Source: Neobacillus bataviensis (lineage in GTDB: Bacteria > Bacillota > Bacilli > Bacillales_B > DSM-18226). Taken from it: a stretch of DNA of 64,000 nt. Positions 26,213-35,466 of this stretch are shown here, piece after piece (positions within the stretch are counted from its first letter, which is position 1; the number at the start of each line of letters is the position of its first letter). The notes below the pieces were generated by a model. The model worked only from the letters and a program-made list of their open reading frames with translations. It made no database searches and was not told where the DNA came from. The translations under genes and the position numbers were made by a program. The stretch lies in the NCBI RefSeq assembly GCF_019969725.1, contig NZ_JAHXYW010000002.1, forward strand, positions 434,001 through 498,000, read 5' to 3'.

Positions 26213-26905
26213 ATGAGGAAAATAAATCCAGGTTTCATCAATTCTTATATTAAATATGGAAATTTAAAGATACCAAAAAGTATTCAATGTGAGTGCCCAG
26301 AATGCCGGAAAACAACAGAATTTTTGCTGAATGCAAACTACCAAAGCAGTAAAAACGGCATAGTTACGGAGTGCAGTTGTCCGCAATGTAAACAATCTGC
26401 CGTATTCATCATTATGACTAGGGAAAGCCAGGCTGAACAAGGCGAACATGCCGATACATATATTTATGACATCCAAGCATCAAGACATCCCATTAATCAA
26501 ATAGAAAATCTGCCTAATATACCAATGGATCTTATCAGAGCCTACCGTTCAGCTTTAAATGTCCATCAATCCAGGGAAAATTCGGCCACTGCAGTTATGT
26601 CAAAGAGAGTGATTGAAAGTATTCTTAAACATTTTCTCGGTGAAAAAAGTAAAGGCCAGCCTTTGTCCCAACAGCTTGAGGTCCTGCCTAACCATGTAAA
26701 CTTAGCAAAGCCTATTCAATCACTCAGCCATTTATTGGCGGCTGAAGGCTCGTTACATCAGATGCTTGAATTAGAAAGGGATATGGATTATGAAACGACC
26801 TCGCTACTAATGGATTTATTAGAAAGCTTAATTGAGTATCTTTTTGTCCTGCCAGGGAAAATTGAGGTCACACATAATAAAATAGCAAAGAATATCCACC
26901 ATTAA
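26213..26905 (+). CDS. DUF4145-domain protein with zinc-ribbon start
   Basis: A 230-residue protein. The N-terminal 75 residues contain two Cys-x-x-Cys pairs (CPEC, CPQC and neighbouring Cys), suggesting a zinc ribbon. The C-terminal part carries DUF4145 traits (AYRSALNVHQSRENSATAVMSKRVIESIL). DUF4145 proteins occur alone and near restriction or defence genes, and their function is unknown. Here it stands alone between the two-component system and a LacI gene. No defence partner is visible nearby. Confidence 0.8.
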   Translation: MRKINPGFINSYIKYGNLKIPKSIQCECPECRKTTEFLLNANYQSSKNGIVTECSCPQCKQSAVFIIMTRESQAEQGEHADTYIYDIQASRHPINQIENLPNIPMDLIRAYRSALNVHQSRENSATAVMSKRVIESILKHFLGEKSKGQPLSQQLEVLPNHVNLAKPIQSLSHLLAAEGSLHQMLELERDMDYETTSLLMDLLESLIEYLFVLPGKIEVTHNKIAKNIHH

Positions 26906-27091
26906 AGTATAAAAAACCTCTTGTTCATGAGAAACGAGTGGGTTGTTTATTAACCAAAACGGTAAGTTTGAGTCAGAAGGATATATTGATAGAAAGAAGC
27001 GCGCTGTCTTCCTGAAAATTTTTTATGAAAAAAGACAAGAATGAACGAAAAATAATTTAAAAAATTATTACATTTTTTCTATAAAAAAACG

Positions 27092-27150
27092 TTGAAACGT
27101 TTCCAAGAGGGTGCTATTATAGGTGTACGGAAACATTGAAACGTTTCCAA
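27092..27150 (+). promoter_or_regulatory. Promoter and paired operators of the LacI gene
   Basis: TTGAAA (27092-27097), a 17-base spacer and TATTAT (27115-27120) form the promoter. The same 15-mer TTGAAACGTTTCCAA occurs at 27092-27106 (overlapping -35) and 27136-27150 (in the leader), 44 bp apart. This predicts tight autoregulation. Confidence 0.8.
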
Positions 27151-27189
27151 AATGTAGATGAAATCGCTTTATTACTGGAGGTAGTGGTA

Positions 27190-28164
27190 GTGCCAAGCAT
27201 AAAAGACGTTGCAGAATTGGCAGGAGTGGGGGTTGGCACTGTTTCACGGGTCATTAACAATCATCCAACTGTAAAGCCCGAAACTCGGGAGAAAGTAAAT
27301 GCAGCAATCAAGCAATTAAATTATGTGCCAAATGAAGTGGCAAGAAACTTCAAAATGCAAAAATCAACAATGGTTGCGCTATTGCTACCAAGTGTATGGC
27401 ATCCATTTTTCTCGGAGCTTGCCTATTATATCGAAGATGAGCTCGATCGGGAAGGGTATAAATTGATGCTTTGCAATAGTGGGGGAAGACCTGACAAAGA
27501 GCTTTATTATTTAGATATGCTGAATCAGAATAAAGTAGCAGGCATTATTGGGATTACTTACAATGACATCGAAGACAGTGTGAGCACGGATATTCCGATT
27601 ATTAGCATTGACCGCCATTTTGGCAAAAAAATCACATGCGTCACCTCGGATAACTACACTGGAGGACGCATTGCATTACAAGAGCTTGTGAAAGCAGGGA
27701 CTAAAAAAGCAGCCTATCTTGCAACCTATAGTGATGCTTATAGTGAGGTTGAACTTCGAAGAAAAGGGTTTATTGATGAAGCAGAGACTATAGGAATCAA
27801 ATATGTGATTTATGAGGAGATTGATAACCTTTTTAATGAAGAAAAATACTTCGAAAACTTCTTCGAATTAAAAGAACATCAGGATGTGGACGGGATATTC
27901 GCCAATACCGATCTGCTTGCCGCCAAATATATTGATCGCGCTAAGCAATATGGATTGCGGGTTCCAGAGGATGTAAAAGTAATTGGTTATGATGGAATTC
28001 AGGATAATAAGCTGTTTCATCCGATTCTATCAACGATACGGCAGCCTGTCGAGGAAATGGCAAGAATGTCTGTTCAACTTCTCTTAAAAAAAATTGAAGG
28101 TGAACCACTGGAGCAACAGATTTACAGACTGCCTGTCATGTACAGAGAAGGGGAAACGACTTAG
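27190..28164 (+). CDS. LacI-family repressor of the fructan import operon
   Basis: A 324-residue LacI/GalR regulator with helix-turn-helix IKDVAELAGVGVGTVSRVINNHPTVK and hinge NYVPNEVARNFK, then a ribose-binding-protein-like effector domain. The start is GTG 27190 with GGAGG eight bases ahead. The frame extends upstream to TTG 27136, but that codon is part of the second operator. It is followed by a gap with further operator copies and then the LplABC-type importer. It is likely induced by a fructo-oligosaccharide or a fructose derivative. The ligand is an inference from the neighbours. Confidence 0.88.
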   Translation: MPSIKDVAELAGVGVGTVSRVINNHPTVKPETREKVNAAIKQLNYVPNEVARNFKMQKSTMVALLLPSVWHPFFSELAYYIEDELDREGYKLMLCNSGGRPDKELYYLDMLNQNKVAGIIGITYNDIEDSVSTDIPIISIDRHFGKKITCVTSDNYTGGRIALQELVKAGTKKAAYLATYSDAYSEVELRRKGFIDEAETIGIKYVIYEEIDNLFNEEKYFENFFELKEHQDVDGIFANTDLLAAKYIDRAKQYGLRVPEDVKVIGYDGIQDNKLFHPILSTIRQPVEEMARMSVQLLLKKIEGEPLEQQIYRLPVMYREGETT

Positions 28165-28190
28165 CAGGGTCAAATTTTTTTAGGTCATCA

Positions 28191-28379
28191 TTGGAAACGT
28201 TTTTTTGAATCTCCGTGATGTAAGATTGTGAGAAATGACTCAGTTAAGTCCCATTTTTTAAGTTCAAATGGAAACGTTTCAATAACAACAATTGATTATG
28301 CCAAATCCGCTATCTAGAAAAAACTACTTGGCAAAATAAATTTTTTTAGCTTGAAATGGAAACGTTTCAATAATATAAC
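28191..28379 (+). promoter_or_regulatory. Operators and promoter of the fructan importer operon
   Basis: TGGAAACGTTTCAA occurs at 28269-28282 and 28357-28370, 88 bp apart (twice the 44 bp spacing upstream of the LacI gene). A related half-site TTGGAAACGTTTTTT is at 28191. TTGAAA (28351-28356), 17 bases and TATAAC (28374-28379) form a promoter whose spacer contains the last operator. Confidence 0.78.
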
Positions 28380-28403
28380 TTAATCTGAAAGCGAGGCAAA
28401 GAT

Positions 28404-29360
28404 ATGGAAGTGGCAAGGAAGGCAAGTCCGGTATTTGATTCATCTATCCAAGTGAAAAAAGGACCAAGGCTAAAAAAAATCTTGAGTAATTATCAGCTCT
28501 ACTTATTTCTTTTACCCGCGTTAATTTATTTTATTGTATTTCATTATGTCCCGATGTATGGCGTATTAATTGCTTTTAAAGATTTTGTGGCCACAAAAGG
28601 GATTATGGGAAGTCCGTGGGTCGGATTTAAACATTTTGAGCGGTTTTTCGAATCCTATCAATTTTGGACTCTTATTAAAAACACACTTGGTCTTAGCGTT
28701 ATTCAATTAATCGTTGGTTTTCCGCTTCCGATTTTTCTGGCACTCATGTTAAACCAAATTAGAAGTGAAAAATACAAACGTTTTGTTCAAACAGTAGTTT
28801 ATGCTCCGCATTTTATTTCAGTGGTTGTCCTAGCCGGGATGATTTATGTGTTCTTCTCAAACAATGGGCTTATCAATAACTTAATTCTGCTATTTGGCGG
28901 CGATCCGATTTCGTTTATGGCAAAACCAGACTGGTTTAAACCATTATATATCGCTTCAAGCGTATGGCAAGAAACGGGCTGGGCTGCGATTATTTATTTG
29001 GCCGCACTTGCAGGTGTCAGCCCTGAGCTGCATGAAGCTGCCGTAATGGATGGAGCAAATAAATGGCAGCGGATTTTACATGTTGATATACCGGCGATTA
29101 TGCCAACAGCTGTTATCTTGTTAATTTTATCGGTTGGTAACATTATGAACATTGGTTTTGAGAAAGCTTACCTGCTGCAAACACCAATGAACCAGCCGGC
29201 TGCTGAGATTATCCCAACCTATGTTTATAAGCTGGGGTTGCAGCAGGCGCAATATAGTTTTGCTGCTGCAGTAGGTTTGTTCAATTCAGTGATTAATTTA
29301 ATTTTATTAGTGGCAGTCAATAAGTTCGCGAAAAAATTATCCGGTACTGGATTATGGTAA
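28404..29360 (+). CDS. ABC transporter permease (LplB type)
   Basis: A 318-residue permease with six hydrophobic segments. The EAA loop is EAAVMDGANKWQRILHVDIPAIMP. The LplB subgroup, with signatures such as VFHYVPMYGVLIAFKDF and NIMNIGFEKAYLLQTP, pairs with LplC-type permeases and large LplA-type lipoproteins for oligosaccharide import. RBS GCGAGG precedes the ATG. It is first in the operon under the LacI operators. No ATPase is encoded. Confidence 0.92.
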   Translation: MEVARKASPVFDSSIQVKKGPRLKKILSNYQLYLFLLPALIYFIVFHYVPMYGVLIAFKDFVATKGIMGSPWVGFKHFERFFESYQFWTLIKNTLGLSVIQLIVGFPLPIFLALMLNQIRSEKYKRFVQTVVYAPHFISVVVLAGMIYVFFSNNGLINNLILLFGGDPISFMAKPDWFKPLYIASSVWQETGWAAIIYLAALAGVSPELHEAAVMDGANKWQRILHVDIPAIMPTAVILLILSVGNIMNIGFEKAYLLQTPMNQPAAEIIPTYVYKLGLQQAQYSFAAAVGLFNSVINLILLVAVNKFAKKLSGTGLW

Positions 29361-29378
29361 CTGGGAGGTGCGGTAAAA

Positions 29379-30293
29379 ATGAGTTTAATAGCCTTAAAGA
29401 ATAAGAAGATTACAAGAAGATCAAAGGAAGATAAAGTTTTCGATATCATTAACTTTTTTCTGGTCGCCATCATCTTGCTGTTGGTGGTCTATCCATTGTA
29501 CTTTATCGTGATTGCCTCCTTCAGTGATCCAAACATGATTTACGAAGGAAAGGTATGGCTGCTGCCAAAAGAACTGACACTTGAGGGATATGAAAGAATC
29601 TTCAGGGACAGCAAGATCTGGCTGGGCTATAAGAACTCTATCATCTATACGGTAGTTGGAACGATTGTCAATGTATCTTTTACCTTAATGGCTGCCTATG
29701 CCCTGTCTCGAAAAGATTTGTATGGAAGAAATGTCATCATGTTCTTATTCCTCATGACGATGTTTTTCTCAGGCGGTTTAATCCCTACATACCTGGTTGT
29801 TAAGAATCTGGGTTTACTTAACACGATGTGGGCACTCATTTTGCCAAAAGCTGTAGCCGTCTGGAACGTGATCGTGGCAAAAACGTTTTTTGAGTCCTCT
29901 ATTCCGGGTGAGTTATTGGAAGCTGCCAAAATAGATGGATGTTCCGATGCAAAATTTTTCTGGAAAATTGTACTGCCGCTTTCAAAACCAATTGTCGCTG
30001 TCATGGTGTTATTCTATGCCGTTGGACATTGGAACTCCTATTTTGATGCTTTGATCTATTTAAATAATGAAAACTTATATCCGCTGCAATTAATTTTACG
30101 AAATATTTTAATTCAAAATCAGGCATCCTCGATGATGATTAGTGATCTGGACTCATTGGCCGCGAAACAAAGAGTGTCTGAGTTAATTAAATACGGTGTG
30201 ATTATTGTTGCTTCCATCCCGCTTTTAATCGTTTACCCATTTGTTCAGAAGTACTTTGTAAAAGGGGTTATGATTGGCGGAATTAAAGGTTAA
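29379..30293 (+). CDS. ABC transporter permease (LplC type)
   Basis: A 304-residue permease with six hydrophobic segments and EAA motif EAAKIDGCSDAKFFWKIVLPLSKP. Features of the LplC/YtcP group include SFSDPNMIYEGKVWLLPKELTLEGYERIF and the C-terminal VKGVMIGGIKG. RBS GGGAGGTG lies 11 bases upstream of the ATG. It forms the heterodimeric channel with the LplB-type protein encoded 18 bases earlier. Confidence 0.92.
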   Translation: MSLIALKNKKITRRSKEDKVFDIINFFLVAIILLLVVYPLYFIVIASFSDPNMIYEGKVWLLPKELTLEGYERIFRDSKIWLGYKNSIIYTVVGTIVNVSFTLMAAYALSRKDLYGRNVIMFLFLMTMFFSGGLIPTYLVVKNLGLLNTMWALILPKAVAVWNVIVAKTFFESSIPGELLEAAKIDGCSDAKFFWKIVLPLSKPIVAVMVLFYAVGHWNSYFDALIYLNNENLYPLQLILRNILIQNQASSMMISDLDSLAAKQRVSELIKYGVIIVASIPLLIVYPFVQKYFVKGVMIGGIKG

Positions 30294-30336
30294 TAGAAAG
30301 GCAATCCATTCATTTATCTAATAGGGGGAATAAGAA

Positions 30337-31977
30337 ATGTTGAAATCAATCAAGAAGAATGTTCAGAAAAACAAGAAAAAAAGCATGGCGTATGTCTTGG
30401 TTTTAGGATTAAGTGCGTCATTAGCTTTAACTGGCTGTTCAGACAGCGATTCTGCAAGTTCCGAGAAAAAAGCAGACACCGCCTTTCATAAAACGGGGCT
30501 GCCTATAGTGGACAAACAAGTTACATTAAACATTGTTTCGCCAAAAGCGGCTCTCGCACCTGACTATTCAAAAATGGTAATTTTTGACCGGCTTCAAAAA
30601 GCAACAAACGTGAAAATTAAATGGAACAATATCCCTGGTGATGGATACCAAGAAAAGAAAAACTTAATGCTGGCAAGCGGCGATCTGCCAGATGCGTTCT
30701 ACTCGTCAGGCTTTTCAGATCATGACCTTGTCCAATATGGCCAGAACGGCACGATTATCCCTTTAGAGGATTTGATCGATAAATATGCCCCTAATTTAAA
30801 GAAACTTTTTGAAGAGAGACCAGAGTTGAAAAAGGTTGTAACAGCTCCGGATGGACATATTTATTCCCTGCCTCGTGCAGAGGAAATGGATCTTATCGGC
30901 ATGCCAAATATAATGTTTATTAATAAAACATGGTTAGATAAACTGGGCCTGAAAATGCCGACTACGTTAGAAGAATACCATGATGTGTTAAAAGCATTTG
31001 TGGAAAAAGATGCGAACGGAAACGGCAAGAAAGACGAAATCGGACTGACTTTCTGGTATAACGGCTGGTGCGGGAATGAAGGAGATTTAATTGGTTTATT
31101 CGGTATGCCGGATGCTCCATTTGAAGCAGATCACCGGATTGTACGGGACGGTAAAGTTCTTTATGCAGCGGTTCAGCCGGAGTTTAAGGAAGCAATCAAG
31201 TATTATAACAGCTGGGTGAAAGAAGGGTTAATTGACCCTGAGGTTGTCACACAAAAAACGGAGCAGCTGTTTGCAAAAGGGAAAACACAGGATCCAACAC
31301 TAGGTTCTTTCATTTGGTGGGAGAATACAGAAGTAGTTGGGGCGGATCGGGTGAAAGATTACGTCGTATTACCTCCATTAAAAGGGAAAGATGGCAAGAT
31401 TGTGATTGGGCGTTCCAACTATTCTGAGTATGGAAGAGATGCCTTTGTGATTACCTCAGCAAACAAAGATCCTGAGATAACGATGCGCTGGGTTGACCAA
31501 TTATATGAGCCAAAAATGTCGGCACAAATTAACTGGGGCCCTATTGGTGAAATTTATAAGGAAGATGCCAATGGCATGTTAGTCAATAAGGAGCTTCCTG
31601 CAGGCGTGGCAATGGGTGAATTGCGTCAAAAGGTTGCCCCAGGCGGTCCATTTGTTGTCTTAAAAGAGGACTTTGGCAAAGTGGTAGACATGGAGCCAAG
31701 GGCTAAGGAAAGATTGCAAATTCTTGATCAGTATTACAGACCATATATGGTGAAAGAAAGTTACCCATCCATCTTCTTTAGTCCTAAAGAACTCGACGTG
31801 ATTAACACCATTGAGCCGGAAATCAAAGAATTCGTGAAACAAAAAGAAGCAGAGTGGCTGGTTGAAGGCGGAATTGATAAAGAATGGGATGCATATGTGA
31901 AGCAATTGAATGATATGGGGCTAGATAAACTAATGAAAGTTTATCAAAAAGGATTAGATCGTTATAACAAACAATGA
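30337..31977 (+). CDS. Substrate-binding lipoprotein (LplA/LipO type)
   Basis: A 546-residue extracellular solute-binding lipoprotein with lipobox LALTGC near residue 33 and a following Ser-rich linker. The mature part carries the EF-hand-like DANGNGKKDE loop (about residues 226-235) typical of LplA-type proteins that bind large oligosaccharides. It completes the importer. Location inside a fructan locus suggests levan- or inulin-type oligosaccharides as cargo, but this is inference. A terminator follows the gene. Confidence 0.92.
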   Translation: MLKSIKKNVQKNKKKSMAYVLVLGLSASLALTGCSDSDSASSEKKADTAFHKTGLPIVDKQVTLNIVSPKAALAPDYSKMVIFDRLQKATNVKIKWNNIPGDGYQEKKNLMLASGDLPDAFYSSGFSDHDLVQYGQNGTIIPLEDLIDKYAPNLKKLFEERPELKKVVTAPDGHIYSLPRAEEMDLIGMPNIMFINKTWLDKLGLKMPTTLEEYHDVLKAFVEKDANGNGKKDEIGLTFWYNGWCGNEGDLIGLFGMPDAPFEADHRIVRDGKVLYAAVQPEFKEAIKYYNSWVKEGLIDPEVVTQKTEQLFAKGKTQDPTLGSFIWWENTEVVGADRVKDYVVLPPLKGKDGKIVIGRSNYSEYGRDAFVITSANKDPEITMRWVDQLYEPKMSAQINWGPIGEIYKEDANGMLVNKELPAGVAMGELRQKVAPGGPFVVLKEDFGKVVDMEPRAKERLQILDQYYRPYMVKESYPSIFFSPKELDVINTIEPEIKEFVKQKEAEWLVEGGIDKEWDAYVKQLNDMGLDKLMKVYQKGLDRYNKQ

Positions 31978-31987
31978 TCCCAAATAT

Positions 31988-32022
31988 AAAGCCAGACATT
32001 CTTTGTCGTCTGGCTTTTCTTT
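31988..32022 (+). terminator. Terminator after the importer operon
   Basis: A perfect 10-bp stem, AAAGCCAGAC with GTCTGGCTTT, is followed by TCTTTT. Confidence 0.85.
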
Positions 32023-32060
32023 TAAAAAAGGCTCTTTACTAAAAGATTGTTGTTTTTTTG

Positions 32061-32112
32061 ATTCGCCGATAAAATTGAAAATTCGCCGATAAACTTACGA
32101 AAAACGCCGATA
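32061..32112. repeat. ATTCGCCGATAAA-type repeats, short array
   Basis: ATTCGCCGAT copies start at 32061 and 32081, and a variant AAACGCCGAT at 32102 (spacing 20 and 21). The same repeat recurs in the array at 62012. No coding sense is seen. Confidence 0.75.
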
Positions 32113-32133
32113 TTTTAAATAAATCATCAAAAG

Positions 32134-32149
32134 AGTGTAATTTTACACT
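32134..32149. promoter_or_regulatory. Palindrome upstream of fructokinase
   Basis: AGTGTAATTTTACACT has perfect 7-bp arms and a 2-bp centre. It lies about 90 bp upstream of the fructokinase start and is a possible operator. The binding protein is unknown. Confidence 0.45.
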
Positions 32150-32235
32150 GAAATTAATTACTTATGAGTTTAAACGTAGTTAAAAACAACCATTTTTACG
32201 AAAACAGCCTAAAAATAAGAAGTAGGATGATGTAC

Positions 32236-33213
32236 ATGTTTGATGTCACAGCTTTAGGAGAAGTATTAATAGATTTTACCCCTTCCGGCCATTCGCAAAA
32301 GGGTCATGTATTATTTGAAACAAACCCTGGCGGAGCACCAGCCAATGTCCTTGTGGCACTCTCCAGATTAAATATGAAAACGGCGTTTATAGGAAAAGTG
32401 GGGCGTGATCAATTTGGTCATATGCTCAAGGGTGTTTTAGAAGAACAAAAGATTAATACTAGCAATCTTTTATTCTCGGAAACTGTCAATACCACACTGG
32501 CTTTTGTTCATTTAGATGAAAAAGGAGATCGTTCCTTTAGTTTTTACCGAAATCCAGGAGCCGATATCATGCTGGAGAAAGCTGAAATCCATGAAGATTC
32601 AATCAAACAGTCCCGTATCTTTCATTTCGGTTCCTTGTCCTTAACAAATGAGCCTGCGGCCACAGCCACTTTTACCGCATTGGAATATGCCAAAAAACAT
32701 AAGGTCACAATTTCCTATGATCCTAATTTGCGAATTCCTTTATGGCGGTCACTTGATGAAGCAAAGCGGCAGATTTTAAAGGGATTTGAATATGCGGACA
32801 TCGTGAAAATTTCAGAGGAAGAGTTGGAATTTTTAACAGGTTATCGTGATGTGTTAAAAGGAACGGAAGTTTTACAGAAACAATTTGGTACAGCTATTAT
32901 TTTTGTGACCCTAGGACCAGAAGGCTGTTTTTACCGAAGCCAAACTGCTTATGGCAGTAAAGAAGGGTATCAAGTAAACGTTGTCGATACAACGGGAGCA
33001 GGGGATGCATTTGTTGGTGGAGTGCTATATCAAATCCTTGAAATGAATAAATCTCTAGATTGTTTAACCGCAGCAGATTTTGAAAAAATAGTCACTTTCG
33101 GTAATGCAACAGGTGCACTGACAACAGAAGGAAAAGGTGGAATTCCAAGTATCCCAACAAAGGATCAGGTTGAAGAATTTTTAAAAAGAATTCCTGTGAA
33201 AGGAAGAATGTGA
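32236..33213 (+). CDS. Fructokinase (PfkB family)
   Basis: A 325-residue ribokinase-like sugar kinase. The N-terminal GEVLIDFTPSG, the GGAPANVLVALSRL substrate loop and the C-terminal DTTGAGDAFVGG with catalytic Asp are intact. It phosphorylates fructose released in the cytoplasm to fructose-6-phosphate. The start is taken at ATG 32236, nine bases after the AGTAGG site. ATGs at 32227 and 32230 are closer than usual, and the longer frame has no site. The stop is immediately followed by the GH32 start, showing tight coupling. Confidence 0.88.
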   Translation: MFDVTALGEVLIDFTPSGHSQKGHVLFETNPGGAPANVLVALSRLNMKTAFIGKVGRDQFGHMLKGVLEEQKINTSNLLFSETVNTTLAFVHLDEKGDRSFSFYRNPGADIMLEKAEIHEDSIKQSRIFHFGSLSLTNEPAATATFTALEYAKKHKVTISYDPNLRIPLWRSLDEAKRQILKGFEYADIVKISEEELEFLTGYRDVLKGTEVLQKQFGTAIIFVTLGPEGCFYRSQTAYGSKEGYQVNVVDTTGAGDAFVGGVLYQILEMNKSLDCLTAADFEKIVTFGNATGALTTEGKGGIPSIPTKDQVEEFLKRIPVKGRM

Positions 33214-34707
33214 ATGAGTAACGTCTTAGAAAAACAACAGTATTACACAGAAAAATACCGTCCGCAGTTTCACTTCACTCCAGAAAGAAACTGGATGAAT
33301 GACCCGAATGGGATGGTGTATTATAACGGAGAATATCATTTGTTTTATCAATACCATCCCAATGGAACCACATGGGGCCCGATGCATTGGGGACATGCGG
33401 TAAGTAAAGATCTTGTTCACTGGGAGCATTTCCCGATCGGTTTGGCTCCCGATAAGCATGGTGCCATTTTTTCGGGAAGTGCAGTCGTGGATTGGAATGA
33501 TACTAGCGGTTTCTTTGAAGGGGGATCAGGGTTGGTGGCAATTTTCACCCATGCGGATACATACCCTGATTCGGATCGTCCGCGACAAAGGCAAAGCCTT
33601 GCCTATAGCAAAGATAATGGGCGTACATGGGAAAAATATCAGGGGAACCCTGTTCTTCAAGAAGAAAGCATTACAGATTTTCGTGATCCAAAAGTGTTCT
33701 GGCATCGTGAAACCAATCAATGGGTCATGGTTTTAGCCGCTGGCCAAACGATTAGAGTCTATACTTCCAAAAATTTAATAGCTTGGGAGTTTGCCAGTGA
33801 GTTTGGAGAAGGACACGGCTCACACATAGGAGTTTGGGAGTGTCCCGACCTGTTTGAATTACCGGTTGATGGTGATTCCAATCAGAAAAAATGGGTGCTA
33901 TTTGTCAGCATCGGTAATGATCCAAACTATATAGAAGGATCAAGAACACAATATTTTATTGGCGATTTTGATGGGAAAACATTTTTTAATCATCAAGACC
34001 CAGAATTGACCCTTTGGATTGACCACGGCCGCGATAATTATGCGGGAGTGAGCTGGTCGGATGTTCCAGCCGAGGACGGGAGAAGGATCTATATTGGCTG
34101 GATGAGTAACTGGCGCTATGCCAATATTACGCCTACAAAAGAATGGCGGAGTGCAATGACAATTCCGAGAGTACTTGGATTAAAGAAAACCGAAGAAGGG
34201 ATTCGTCTCGTACAAAACCCGATTGATGAATTACAAAGTCTTCGTCATGAAAAGATAGTAATAGAAAACGAAATAGTTGCACCGGGGAAAAATCTTTTAG
34301 CCAATGTAAAAAGTAACACATTCGAAATCATTGCCGAGTTTGAAGTTGGTTCAGCAGCGGAATTTGGATTCAAGGTTTGTAAGGGAGCCCATGAAGAAAC
34401 GATTGTTGGATATGACTTAGTAAAGCAAACACTATTTGTAGACCGAACAAATTCGGGAGAGGCTGCTTTCCATGAGGACTTCGCCGGAAAACATGAGAGC
34501 CATCTGCTGCCAGCGAATAATAAAGTAACCTTACATGTTTTAGTGGATCAGTCGTCTATAGAATTGTTCGGGAACGATGGAGTCACGGTCATTACAGACT
34601 TAATCTTTCCAAATCAAGATAGTAAGCAAATCGAACTTTATGCAAAAAATGGAGAAGTTAAGTTGAATTCGTTAGAGCTTTACACATTAAAAACTGTATG
34701 GAGATAA
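33214..34707 (+). CDS. Cytoplasmic GH32 beta-fructosidase
   Basis: A 497-residue GH32 enzyme without signal peptide. The catalytic triad is present: nucleophile Asp in WMNDPNG (about residues 28-34), the transition-state Asp in FRDPK and the acid/base Glu in WECPDLF. A five-blade propeller is followed by the usual beta-sandwich. It resembles the catalytic part of SacC-type levanases more than SacA-type sucrose-6-phosphate hydrolases. It would split imported fructo-oligosaccharides or sucrose to fructose for the kinase encoded just upstream. ATG 33214 follows the kinase stop with no gap. Confidence 0.9.
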   Translation: MSNVLEKQQYYTEKYRPQFHFTPERNWMNDPNGMVYYNGEYHLFYQYHPNGTTWGPMHWGHAVSKDLVHWEHFPIGLAPDKHGAIFSGSAVVDWNDTSGFFEGGSGLVAIFTHADTYPDSDRPRQRQSLAYSKDNGRTWEKYQGNPVLQEESITDFRDPKVFWHRETNQWVMVLAAGQTIRVYTSKNLIAWEFASEFGEGHGSHIGVWECPDLFELPVDGDSNQKKWVLFVSIGNDPNYIEGSRTQYFIGDFDGKTFFNHQDPELTLWIDHGRDNYAGVSWSDVPAEDGRRIYIGWMSNWRYANITPTKEWRSAMTIPRVLGLKKTEEGIRLVQNPIDELQSLRHEKIVIENEIVAPGKNLLANVKSNTFEIIAEFEVGSAAEFGFKVCKGAHEETIVGYDLVKQTLFVDRTNSGEAAFHEDFAGKHESHLLPANNKVTLHVLVDQSSIELFGNDGVTVITDLIFPNQDSKQIELYAKNGEVKLNSLELYTLKTVWR

Positions 34708-34739
34708 AGCAGTAAATAGGTAACAGGGGGAATGACAGG

Positions 34740-35348
34740 ATGAACATTTTAAACAATCGATTATATTCTGCATTGAATACGATCGTGGATTTATTTCTGC
34801 TAAATTTGCTATGGGTGTTGACAATGCTCCCCCTTGTTACCTTTTTTCCAGCAACAGCCGCTTTGTTTGGTGTTGTCCGCAGACGAATTTTACATAAGGA
34901 AACAGGAGGTATTTTTAAATCATTTTTTCAAATATTTAAGGAAAATATCAAACAGAGTTTCGTTATCTCTATTATTTGGTCGGCACTGGCACTTTTCTTA
35001 TTTTTTGATTATAGGATAATCGATCCAAGCCATTCTGTTGGCCAGCTGATTTTGTATATCATCCTAGTCATTGTCATTTTGTTGTTTAGTTCAATCTCCA
35101 TTTATCTTTTTCCGATTATGGTGCATTTCGAACTAAGCTGGAAGCACGTGATTCGAAATGCCTTTCTCTTTTCCCTCATGAATCCGGTACTAACCATTCT
35201 TTTATTGATTATTGTTGGGTCGAGTACTGCTCTGTTCTATTTTTATCCAGCTACGATTTTCATCATCGGCAGTTATGCAGCCTATGCGGTTTACTATTTA
35301 TGCCAAATTTGGTTTAACCAGTTGCTAACCTTGAAGGGAACGAACTAA
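34740..35348 (+). CDS. YesL-like DUF624 membrane protein
   Basis: A 202-residue protein with about five hydrophobic segments and the DUF624 pattern (NLLWVLTMLPLVTFFPATAALFGVVRR near the start). Members such as YesL occur in Firmicute carbohydrate loci beside LplABC-type importers and YesMN regulators. Their role is unknown, with a link to transport assembly suspected. It ends the fructokinase-GH32 unit and is followed by a strong terminator. Confidence 0.82.
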   Translation: MNILNNRLYSALNTIVDLFLLNLLWVLTMLPLVTFFPATAALFGVVRRRILHKETGGIFKSFFQIFKENIKQSFVISIIWSALALFLFFDYRIIDPSHSVGQLILYIILVIVILLFSSISIYLFPIMVHFELSWKHVIRNAFLFSLMNPVLTILLLIIVGSSTALFYFYPATIFIIGSYAAYAVYYLCQIWFNQLLTLKGTN

Positions 35349-35359
35349 GTTTACCATAC

Positions 35360-35398
35360 GGGTGCTTTTAAAAAATACTTAGGAGCACCCATTTTTTT
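35360..35398 (+). terminator. Terminator after the YesL-like gene
   Basis: GGGTGCT pairs with AGCACCC, followed by ATTTTTTT. Confidence 0.85.
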
Positions 35399-35406
35399 GA
35401 ACTGGT

Positions 35407-35421
35407 TTGTAAGCGCATTCT
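35407..35421 (+). promoter_or_regulatory. cre box upstream of the dual fructanase
   Basis: TTGTAAGCGCATTCT fits the consensus WTGNAANCGNWNNCW at all positions, 46 bases before the TTG start. It predicts CcpA repression. Confidence 0.7.
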
Positions 35422-35466
35422 ATTACTTGGATATTAGAGATAAATAAATGTTGGAGGGGAACAGGG

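Noticed and set aside
26213..26905. DUF4145 protein as part of a defence island
   Set aside because: No restriction, toxin or nuclease partner lies nearby. The neighbours are sugar regulators.
26906..26960. Terminator after the DUF4145 gene
   Set aside because: The AACCTCTTG/GAGTGGGTT pairing is too broken to call.
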